64,000 nt of DNA from Corallium rubrum. Lineage: Eukaryota > Cnidaria > Anthozoa > Scleralcyonacea > Coralliidae. The notes under the pieces were generated by a model. The model did no database searches and was not told the DNA's origin. It saw nothing but the letters and a program-made list of their open reading frames with translations. The position numbers and the translations under genes were made by a program. The DNA is taken from assembly GCA_964035015.1 (NCBI GenBank), contig OZ036001.1, positions 13,140,595 through 13,204,594 on the forward strand, read 5' to 3'. Below are positions 12,201 to 24,000 of the stretch, piece after piece; the stretch's first letter is position 1; the number at the start of each line of letters is the position of its first letter.

Positions 12201-15200
12201 CCCCACGCCACCACACCCCACGCTACGCCACCACACCACCACCACCACACCACACCCCACGCCACCACCACCACACCACACCACACCACACCCCACGCTA
12301 CGCCACCACACCCCACGCTACGCCACCACACCACACCCCACCACCACACCACACCCCACGCTATGCCACCACACCACCACCACACCCCACGCTACGCCAC
12401 CACACCACAACCCACCACCACACTACACCCCACCACCACACTACACCCCACCACCACACTACACCCCACCACCACACTACACCCCACCACACCACACACC
12501 ACCACCACACTACACCCCACGCTACGCCACCACAACCACACCACACCCCACGCTACGCCACCACCCCGCCACCACACCCCACGCTACGCCACCACCCCAC
12601 CACCACACCCCACGCTACGCCACCACACCACACCCCACCACACTACACCCCACGCAACCACCACATCCCACGCTACGCCACCACAACACACCACACACCA
12701 TAACAGCCCACCCCACGTCACAACATAACTCAACTCAACAAAACATTTTCCACTTACCAAGAGGAACGACAAGAACAGTATAATCTTCGTTTTCGAATGC
12801 AACTTTCCTCTCTCCCATATCAAAACACTGGAACGGCGAAATTTCAAGCGAGTGAAACCCGTTCAGTTTGGTATTGAGTGTACGAGGGAAGAAGCAACCA
12901 TTGGAGTCGAGTAAAATCGAGCCACATAACGAACTGGAGTAAACCAAGCGCGGAAACGCTGCCTCGGGGACTGGACTCTTACAAAAATCGGCACTGGTAT
13001 GATCATGTTCGTCATCATCATCATCATCAGATGAAGACAGTTTTCGTTTCATTCCCACATTTTCTCCAATCGGGGAATTGGTTTCGTTGCGATGCAGGGC
13101 CGAATCCCGGCCCAGAACACTTTCGGCCTTGACGGTCACGGAGACTTGTCCATTACCCAAGGTGCTGCTGACCTCGGAACTGCACGTAAATCGCTTGCTA
13201 CAGTCACCGAGGTGCTCGCACGAAGGTCCTAGATAATACACTTTGTCGTCTGTCGGGCTACGTACCAGCAACACGACGCCCTCCTTCGTACACGCCATCG
13301 AAATAGCTTTGTAATTCAACGACTTCAGGGTACGCTTTGTGACCCCAGTGGATGCGACGGGATTGGAGCACGAGACTCGGCAGCTCTCCATGACCGACTT
13401 GGGCACGCTCTGCAAGAATCGTTCGTAGATCGATTGCTCCTTCTTCAACACTGTCGAGGTCCCTTCGAGTTCGCCTGTCTTGTTTGGAAGCTCTTGCAAT
13501 TCCGACGTTTTGAAAATCTTTAATTTTGTCTTGTAGAAAGTCGCACCTTGGCTGGTATCGACGATGACGTGCGGACCATCCGTTCCCACGACAACCCCGA
13601 GACAAGGCTGTTCGTCTTCGAGAAAAACTATCTCGGATAAGTCCCAAGTGTCGACCAACGGTGGTAGTTGTGTGGGCGTGGCCATGGTCGGCGAAGGTGA
13701 ACTTCCCATACGTGATGGGTCTTGACTAGATCCAAGACTCCCGGTTTCGCTTTCGTTCCTGGAAGTCAACATACATCAGAAGCTAAGAAACATACAGGTC
13801 ACACCGTCACAGAATACTTGGGGTACACAAGGCTTTATAAATCCTGTAGAAAACACTTGCGAAATATATGACGCACATGCAGGAAAGTGGGCTCTGCCAA
13901 CAAAATCGAATTTCGCCCCAAGTTTGGGGCGAGTCAGTCACGGTTTAAACTGGTCAAACAAGTTTCAGTTTATGAACACGCGCAAGCAACACCGCTGCCA
14001 AACGTTTGCGCATGCGTGACTTTGCTTAGAGTAAACATAGGAAGAGAAGTGGGAACTAGCCATGGCAACAACAACCAGACAGTGAAGACTACGTAAGACT
14101 CGGCTATTCATTTGTGTTTTAAAAAAAGGGTCACGCAAATTACGAAGGGGTCATTTCAGAATATGTTACAAACCTTATCCTTTTCGTAGTATGCTTATAA
14201 TTTTAACTTTTGTGTGAACTCTCGGAACAGTCCAAATATTTCAGTGTTTTGCCGCTCTTTTTTGAGGTGCAAACTCGGACCTCGCGCATGCGCAAAACGT
14301 TTGGCAGCGGTGTTCGTGCAAGCAGGAAAATAGCAAGTAACGCGTTAGAGCCTGGGCCCAAAATAGTATCTTGGCAACCGTTCACGCATGCTCAAAAAGA
14401 AATGTCGAGTTTGTTGGCAGAGCCCAGTTTCCCCCGAAGCCTGCGTAGGTCGGAAAGGGGCTCTGACTCGCAGGGTACAAACATGGCGGCAATGACGTAC
14501 AATCACTCATCTGAAAAATAGGACTGGATCGAGTTTTCTATTGTGTCTGACCCGATTTTGAAGCCAGCATATTTGCATTGACCAGAGATCATTAGAAAAA
14601 ACTGCGATTGTGCAAGCAAATCAAACTGAGATACTTGCGAAATGGGTTTAGAGTCTGGCCAATATATTTACTTTGCTAACCATAAATGCACAAAAACCTG
14701 AACTTAATTTGACGCTTCACAGTTGGCTTTTCTCACCAGATAATTAGCGCCAACGGCGGCCATATTGGAGTGACCTCATTACAAATTCAATGGCTAATCT
14801 GAGAGGAAAAGTAAAACTGACCGACATCAAATAACTGTCCAACCAATATGTCCCTTCACTAACATTAAATAGAAAATATCAGAATAATGCCCTCCTGGTC
14901 ACTCCAACATGGCCGCCGTTGGCTTCATTTTCAGTAATAGAAACTCGATCCAGTCCTATTTTTCAGATCAGTGCGTAAAATGCACACCGTTAATAGTTCT
15001 TGAACTACACCGAATTTCTCAACATAAACTTCATGATAAAGCCATAGATCATGGAAGGGGAACTGGATAGGCAACTTAACAAAACCGGAAACGAAGTTTC
15101 CACAACTTGCTATGGTAATTATACGCTTGTAAGCGGCTAATGCACTTGACAACTAAACTTACGTAACATCACACTACTGCTTAAATTCAGTAATAGCTGA

Positions 15201-18026
15201 ACGTAGCCATGTGGGACCGCCCGTTAGGTGCTTTAGCCACTTGTAATTGTATAATTATCATATCAAGTTGGGCAAACTTTGTTTCCGGTTTCGGAACATC
15301 GTTTTAAGTTTCCCATCCAGTTCCTCGTCTATTATCTATAACTAGAAGTTTTTATCAAAAGTGAAGTGCTGCGAGTTGCTACCATTTACTATTTAGTAGT
15401 AAAATACTTGTTATCGTCCGAAGCATTTTCAATTAAAGAGCTTAAGCATGCGACGTTTTCCTCAACATGGACGTCACGCGTATAAAATCGAGCCATTAAA
15501 GAGTGATGGCGTCAGCACTCTTGCTTGAAGTGAAGAACAGCAATCTATGCAGTTTTAGGTTGTTGATGTTCAGCATGCAATAACGGCCGTTGCCATCTTT
15601 AATGGCTCAATTTTATACGCGTGACGTGAGTGTTGACAATAACGTCGCATGCTTAAAATGTTAAATGAAATCATCTGGCACAATGGTGTGGAATGTCATA
15701 TAAAAATTAATGAACAAAGACTCGTATAAATACACTGTCTGCCCCTCGAAATGTCACTAAGCCTTTTGTGGCTTTGATATATACTTCCAGCAACAAATAG
15801 AGTTGTGGTTGATATAATAGTACAGTAGAAAAATACACTTCTCTTTAATAAATCAATATATTCTGGCGCCAAGCAATGCCAACTTGCCAAGAAAAGTCCT
15901 AGACAACGTGGTGTAGCGTAGCGCACATAATAATGCCTGCCGCTGATCGGTAGACATTGCGTATACCGAAGATCATCGCCCACGAAATCCTAAGAATCGA
16001 GTTTGTGAACGCATATAAACTCGGCCCAGACCTCGTCAAGATTAGTGAGCTGCTCGTCTTACGGCTCGCAGCAATAAAGAAAACTTGTTATTATATTACA
16101 TTTCCCATTTAATAGAGGAAATGCAATATACCATACAATACCATGCAATATAGATTAGTGTAAGCTTACATGTTAACTGTAGAAATCTCCACTCCGCTGG
16201 CAACGATTTCAACTTTCAGTCTATTGGCAGACTCCATTGTAGCATCCTCATACTCCATGATCTGACCAACACAAGGGCCCAAAGAATCGTGAATTTTGTA
16301 CACCAGTGTACCAGGAGACCCCTTGGCAATCTTCTGAAGTTTCACTTTATCACCAACGGACAAATGAACCTCCTGTTTGATTTTCGACAATTTCTCTTCC
16401 AGATCCCGGCGTTCTGCCCCAGGAAGCAAACCCCTGTAACATACAAATTCAACAAAAGTCGCGTTTAACTGGTCAACGAGAGGGTCATCACCTACCTATA
16501 CTATGAAGGCTTCTGATTGGTTTAGATAACCTAACCAACACCTTCCCCTAATCCTAATCAGTAAGGAGCATGGGAACGAATTGATAATCAGCAATGTGAT
16601 TCAGTGATTGGTTACTTATAGCTCATTTAACTTGTAGCCCAACAAGTACTTGTGACACAAGTACGGATTGACTAGTTCCCAGGTGTATAAATATCGAAAA
16701 ACAACCTCGGTCTACCATCTGAGTTCCAGTGACTCAATGGTAAGAGCGTCCAGTTGGCATTTGGAAGGTTGTGGGTTCGAGTCCTGTCTGGAGCTCAGAG
16801 TTTTTCTCTCAGTTTAACTGACGATAGCTTGTACAGCAAAAACATACGGAAAAACTTTACCAACTTCAAGCTGAAAACACTAATAATGTATTTTGTTAGG
16901 TATTAATAAAAGAAGTTAACGATAAGCGGTATCAGTTCTCGCTGTGTCGGGGCACCTGGAAGGTTTGCCCAACTTACAGAGTAATATAAAAGGGCTAGCT
17001 TAATCATGTTCGGCTTACTTATGACTCGATTGCGCTCCCTCCCTTCTTGGGATCTTCTCCGTCCCCCCTAGCCTAGTTTTTAGGCCTTTCGTTTCCGCCA
17101 TGAGCTTGGCCGCGTAGTCGCTTTGGGTTCTTGGGAAGACTGGGGAGAGGCTGGAAACGAGAAGGCCTAGCAACATTAGCCAAAAGGTCCTGCCCAGAAT
17201 CGTTCTGGCCCTTCGAGTGTTCCTGGGATCTAGCGCAGCGACAGTAAAAAGCATAAGAATGTCTGCGAAGATTTTACCAAAGATCTTGGCGATCGAAAGA
17301 AGGAAATTATGAAATATATTCCAATTGGAGCTCGAAATGAAAATTTAACTGTTTATCTTTCAACTTTTGGCGGTTGCAGAAGGAAAGCTAGTGATAAGAA
17401 GCTAGGACAGTGAACCTTCGTCGATCAGAGGTGAGTAGGCTTGTATTATTTTATGCAGATGGAAATAGTAAGTGTCGGGAAACACTTAGGACGTCATAAC
17501 ATCACAATTCTTCCTCAATAAACAACTGAGCTGTAAAGTGAAAGTGTTTACAAATGTTGCTAGGCCTTCCCCAGCGGGTCCGTTCGGACCACTTCGGAAA
17601 CGTGTCAACCGAGGAAGACCTAGAAACTAGGCTACGTCTCCCCCTGTTTGGTTTCATTTTCCCTGGGCGGCTTAGCTGCCCGGTTCATCAGGCGCCTATA
17701 GTTCTGGTTTATTTCTTTTTCAGCACTGCTCTTATTAGTTGTTTAGGCCGGCGGGGCTGTTAGTATTTGGTCGTTCTTGTCTTCTTTGCTTGTCACGTAC
17801 AGTCGTTTTTTCCTTAGTGGCTGGGTGCTCTTCTACTGTTGTGAGTATCTACTGTCAATAATATAGCTTTTTCATCTCACCGAAACCGTAAGTACCTGTG
17901 AGTTCTCAGTTTAATTTTAATTTTTGCTGTCTAGACGGGTGACTTGCAGATCTCGGGATGGAGGAGGTTCCGTTGGTCGGGGGGATCAGCAGGTCCCTTG
18001 TTGATGTCGCATCGTCGCTTGGCGCA

Positions 18027-18090
<64 letters not shown>

Positions 18091-21000
18091 TGCGCATGCT
18101 ACTGACTCCATCCCTCCGATCTGCGTTCCGCCATCGTAGGTGTAGCGTGCGTGTTTATCATGCTGTGTCGTGTACACGCGTAAAAACACACAGATTGTTC
18201 ACGGTTGTTAACAGGCGTGAACAATGCTGTGCTGCACCCCGTGAACAATGTTGTGCTGCTCGCCGTGAAGAAGTTGTCAACAAATTGTTCACTTATAGTT
18301 CGAACAACTTGTTCACGGATAAATCAACAGTCATGAACAAGTTGTTCTAACAGCACATTTTTCTAGCCAACAACGTTGTTCACACATGATACAACATGTT
18401 GTAACAGCATGATGAAGTAACAACGATGAACAACAATGTTATACAACAATTGTGAACATGACTGGTGTATCAACACGTCCTTCGGTTGTTTCAACATGAG
18501 TGGACAACTGTTGTTGTTTCATGAAGCTGTAACAACATGATGAAACAATGATAAACAATGTTGTTAATTCATCAAGGTTGTTCACACATGATAACGACGT
18601 TGTTACAGCATTGTTCAGGCAACATTAATGCTGTAACAACTTTTTAAACATTTTTTAACATTTAACATTTTTAATATTTTATTATAATATAGTAAAATTT
18701 ATTTACAATTGTCATACCCGCAAGTAGCATAAATACTAGTGGCGGGTAGCGATCTAATAAATTTATAGAAAAACTAAACTCGTATAACGGATCGGAACGT
18801 CTCAGAGAGCTGTCCCAAGGTCGGATATATGACCCCGAAACAACCCCCAGAGCAGCCCCGATCCTCCCTAATTCACATCAAATTATGGAGAAAGAGAAAA
18901 TAAAATATTTGGCTGAAGTAAATTTACGAGTTAATTTAGTATGATACAAATGAATATTGGGAAAGATAAATAATACTATTGGTGACCAAACATAAAACTG
19001 AGATCAGTGTTAATATTATATCTCAACTGTAAATTGTCCAGTCAGAGAGCTTGATTTGTACCACGTGACCAGTTTATCGTAGAATTACCCGCCACAGCGG
19101 GGTATAACCTCGAATACCCCGCTGTGGCGGGGTATTCGAGTCGAATACGCCGCTCTGTGGCGGGGTATTCGAGTTCGTGTACCACGCGTGAATGTCACGC
19201 ACAATTCACGAAGCTGTCAACAATGGCGAGACAAGAAAACGTTTCGCCTGAACATTCAGATGTTGACAAGAAGATTGTTAGGTTACAAGAAAATAAGGAT
19301 TCAGGGAATACAAAGAAAGCAACAAACAATGCATCCTGAAGCCTTGAGACGACAACACAATGGAAACAGACAATGAAAAGCGGACAAAGCTAAGCGAACT
19401 TTATTAACATTATTTAAGCTTTTTTTGGAAAGATTAATATGTTTCGATACAATATATCATTTATAGACCATTCGCTCGGGGAATTCGATGAAATATTACC
19501 CCTCGGGATGATATATCTTACCTCGGGGTAATATTTCATCGAATTCCCCTCGCTCCAGGTCTATAAATGATAAAAGTAACATTGTTACATTAGGCAATCT
19601 ATCAATTATCGTGGGCACATCAACGTAGTCATCCTCACTTTCGAGTATTGTCATAAGTGCTCGATGTAATTTAGATACGAATATCTGTTTTCGTGCTGTG
19701 CGTAAGTCCAGCGTGATGCTATTCCAAATAACAGGACCAAACCGAGAAAATCAACGTTTTTGGATTTCGATACGAGAATAATTAATGTTACAGTATTGTT
19801 CAGGCAACAATGCTGTGACAACTTGTGAGATTTTTACGCGTGTAGTTGAGAACCGTGTAGATCGTTAATATAATAAATACACTTACCACCAATAGCAGTT
19901 ACCAGAGCTGGTCATAACAGCGGAGTAGAACTCGTGGCAATCCAGGCTGACAATGGACGCTCCAACCAACGCAGGGAAAAGCAACGCAGAATGAGACAAC
20001 TCCTGGATTAGAGACGGAGGCTGGCCAGGTTTACAATCTAAGACAATTGAAAAAATGTGAAATATAGGTTTTTGGTTTTCTTGCTTTGTTTTTGAGGTAT
20101 TTCAGTTTGTTCGATACGTAAACGATTTTACTCGACGTCAAGGCAAGACCTCGTGACACGGTTGGGTGTTAAGGTAGCAATAGGGTTATCCGGTATCGTT
20201 TCGCAAAACAGCTGGCATTGCGCCGCTATTAACGTGATTCCAACGTATCATATACCAATTTAAAGCCAATTAAGGTCTTCGTATAGGTTTTCAGGATCAT
20301 TTCTGTAAAGCGCTCTCAATTCCTCAGAATTTATGCCACAAAAATAAAATAGATATCGTTGGAAAGCTATGAATTTGGAGAATAAAATGGTGTCTTTGGT
20401 TTCGCGATAAACACAAACCGTTAATATTTGTGAATTTTTAAATTAAAACCCGAGGGCTTCACTCGGGGCGACTTAAGAACAAAGCGTTTCATTTTGTTCA
20501 AAAAAATTTTTCGCAGTTCGATTCCGAGATAAATTTCCAGCAAAACGGTGTCATCGTTTTTTGATATGTCGACTTTTGCCGATTTTATTGACGACCAAAG
20601 TTAAAAATGCTGTTTTTCGACAAACATTCGGACAAAATAAGTCATAAATTCGAAACCAGGCAATAAATAAAAAAAACACTGACACCGTTTTGCTGGACAT
20701 TTATCTCGGAATCGAACTGCGAAAAATTTTTTCGAACAAAATGAAACGCTTTGTTCTTAAGTCGCCTCGAGTGAAGCCCTCAGGTTTCAATTAAAAAATT
20801 CACAACTATTAACGGTTTGTGTTTATCGCGAAACCAAAGACCCATTGTATTCTACAAATTCATAGCTTTCTAACGATATCTATTTTATTTTTGTGGCATA
20901 AATTCTGACGAATTGAGAGCGCTTTACAGAAATGACCCTGAAAACCTATACGAAGACATTAACCATGGAAGACGATAATAAAATCTAAAATTATGGAAAA

Positions 21001-24000
21001 TATAATGGTTATCCGTTGTATTTACCGAAAGAAAAAATAAGGTTGTTGGCTTCAAGAGTTTAAAGTTCTTTGGAATTTACTTTATAGTTTTGAAATTTAT
21101 ATCATTGATATCTCTGATAAATTATCTACAAAAAGGTGTTGGCGATTTTTGAAATTCTGTTTCATTCGGTTTTTATTAACAATTTATGTTGTAGTCACAA
21201 TATATTTCACAATTTGTTAATTCAAAACGCGATAAAATCAAAATTATGCAACTAATAAAAAATCGCCGATACGTTTTTGTAGAAGAGTATGTACTTAGTA
21301 ACTGCCAAAAGTTTCAGCGAACAATATTGAAACGCTGCGAAGTTCTAACTGTTGAAAAACACAAATTTTGGCGTCAAAGCGTCTGGAAGGTTTCCGTCGT
21401 GTTGAGTAATTAGTTACGCTTCTCGAAGTAAAAAACTCGTTTTTCGCCTGGAAGAAAAACATTTCTAAATTCGAACAGATAATGTTGCACTAAGTTTAAA
21501 AATTGAAAAAAGGGGAGATTTTTGACATTTTCCTCCCTGTTGCTACCTTAAAGTGTCACTGTGATGAAAGATCGTCAGTCTTTTTTTTGATCTTGTCATA
21601 AAGTACATTTACAATGGGGATGAACGGGGTTTGTGGTTTGTCAATATCTCATCTCGTTCAAGAGATATTCACGTTTTGGAAATATGCAAATTATATGGCT
21701 GATGACGTCATTTTCTCCAAACGAGAGAAATGAAAATCGTAAAATTAGGAATATCTCTAGAAATAAACAATAGAAAGTGCTCAAAATTTGCATGCTTATA
21801 GTATTAAATAAAATACGTTTTACTGTGGAACTTTAGTTGTTTTCATGGAAACTGCTGGTTCCTGGCCCTCTCCAATGATAAAATTAAATTTGCTTATTTA
21901 TAGGAGATTATAGCTTATGTAGGCATTGTAATTCAAACGTTTAAATCTTTCTATTTTTAAACAATGAGGCACAAATGATAATTCCCTTTTTAAGGTTTAG
22001 AGTAACCTGAGAGCATGCGCTTAACATGGCAATCACAAATGTTCCACATAGAAGTGTATTTTATTGGATACTATAAGCATACAAAGTTTAAGCACGTTCT
22101 ATTGTTTATTTCCAGAGATATTCCTTATTTTACGACTTTCATTTCGCTCGTTTGGACTTTGGAGAAAATGACGTCATCAGTCATAAATTTGCATATTTCC
22201 AAAATATGAATATCTCTTGAACGAGATGAGATATTGACAAACAACAAACGCCGTTCACCCTCATTTTAAATGTACTTTATGATAAGATAAAAAAAAGACT
22301 GACGATTTTTTCATCATAATGACACTTTAAAGGGTTAAGTGATCTTTCAAATAAGACAGACTTAAGGTGGCTCCCTATAGTTTCAATAAATGCGCACTAT
22401 CTCATACGCCGGTTATCTAATGTTATTCATAAGTTTAAAACATTTGTTAGATAAATACTAAGTAGACCTTACTACAGCAGAACTATTGCAGATATAAAAT
22501 ATTTATCAAAAAGTTCAATTATTTGCTGTTACCATAGTAATAATAACTTTGAAATTTTGGTATATTTTCAAATATTGCATAATTGAAGCGGCATGTCTTC
22601 CGTTTGCTTCGGTGAATTTTCTTAAAAATTGCTGAGATGATAGATATTGTTGTAGAGAATATCCATGCAAAAAATTAAGGTAGACAGGGACAGATTTTTC
22701 ACTATAAAAATTATCGATTTAAAAAAGTTCTGTCTACTGAAATTTTTTTAAAATTACACATACTTTAGAAATTTTTCTAAACTACTCATTTACAAAATTT
22801 TACCAGAATTCACCGAAGAAAACGTCTACAAGTCTAACATCCATGTCGACGTGGTCATAGAATTTTGAAACGACAAGATCGCTGATTACGCATGCGTAGC
22901 GATACTATTTCTAGGCACCAGTCCCCTATTGAAATTACCGTAGGGAGCCACCCTAATTGCCGTTTTATTTAACTAGAACGTCATAAATTATTAAAAATTT
23001 GTATTTTCGTTACCATTACCCTTTATTAAAAGAAATAGAAAATTATACACCAACCTTTTACAAGCTTATCGTAAAATGTACAAAGATGGCCTGATGTAGT
23101 TAGAACACTAGCTCGAATACCAGATGTTGCGATAAGGCAAACACGCTTATCCTTCAATCCAAGCTCACAGCTGAGTGGATGAGGCATAGCCTTGGGAACA
23201 CTGTAACGGCTTGTTTCAAAATAACCAGGTGTTATGTGATTACGCTCCTCAGAAGATGGCTCTTCCTCGTAGAGCCATTCAAATAGCTGACCAGAATCTG
23301 TGATCAACACGAAGGCTGATGTCATTGCCACAATCTTTGTAAACTTGACATCCTTGCCCTGAAATGAACAAGGACAGTAAAATAGAATTTAGATTTTACT
23401 GCCAGGAAACTACAATTAAAAAATTAATCCACTTGCCAGCCAAAAATGTTCCCTTATTTTTTTAGTCTGCCTATAACAAAAGTTACTTTGGTTGTAACTG
23501 ATCAGGATATTCTGCCCAAGCAAGTCAATCAAGGAAACTTAATCGTGAATATTTGGCAATGGACAGTTCTCTCATCACACTCCAAGAACAAGAACCCTAT
23601 GCATGCTACCAGAACAGTTATGCAGTGAGAGTACCGTAGAATTCCAAAAAGTAACAGCCCCCCGAAAGTAACTTGAATTTGTGACACTTCTAAAATTTCC
23701 CAAAAGTAGTGCCCCCCTGAAAATAGCGGTCCTTTCAAATGTGGTGCATTTTTTTAATGTTTCAGATATGCGTTTATCCAACAAAAAAGTAATGTTCGTA
23801 TTAAAACTCAACAATCAACCTAAAGCTAGTAATACAGTATATGTTTTTTCCAATTATTGAATATCAGATTACATGTATCTAATCTGACAATCTGGTAATA
23901 AGGTACTGGTATGGTGATAAAAACGTTGGCAGTTTCATACCATTCATCGCTTGATAATTAACTCAATTCAGTAGGTACTGTAGTTGTTAATTACAGAATC

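Larger units (their letters stand above)
18170..19850. mobile_element. Possible element with TACACGCGTAAAAA ends and GTTGTTCA-rich interior
   Basis: TACACGCGTAAAAA near 18171 is mirrored by TTTTTACGCGTGTA near 19838. Next to each end are GTTGTTCA/TGAACAAC-rich stretches with ATGCTGTAACAAC motifs. A similar end (TACACACGTAAAAATG with GGTTGTT) lies at 45830-45975. The middle (18700-19780) carries unrelated palindromes, so either the element is composite or the ends are coincidental. Confidence 0.45.
16434..19886. other. Long intron (between UBR5-like exons 3 and 4)
   Basis: Contains a tRNA-like SINE head (16721-16796), a fold-back block (17040-17660), an (AT)n tract, a GTTGTTCA-rich element region and several palindromes. 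18664-19080 shows nothing I recognise. Confidence 0.6.
20057..22960. mobile_element. Nested cluster: family A remnant containing three TTAA elements
   Basis: Family A middle sequence (TTTCTTGCTTTGTTTTTGAG) at 20057-20150 and family A tail (CTTTCAAATAAGACAGACTT) at 22341-22363 frame three other elements at 20169-21551, 21548-22330 and 22362-22956, each with matching ends at TTAA. Confidence 0.75.

Noticed and set aside
10867-12783. Open frames of up to 316 codons (VLCCVVLCC, TTTPHPT)
   Set aside because: Artefacts of 5-bp and 9-bp repeats that avoid stops.
16721-16796. Functional tRNA-Ala(GGC) gene
   Set aside because: The T stem is mostly wobble pairs and GGC is not the usual eukaryotic alanine anticodon; a tRNA-derived SINE or pseudogene is more likely.
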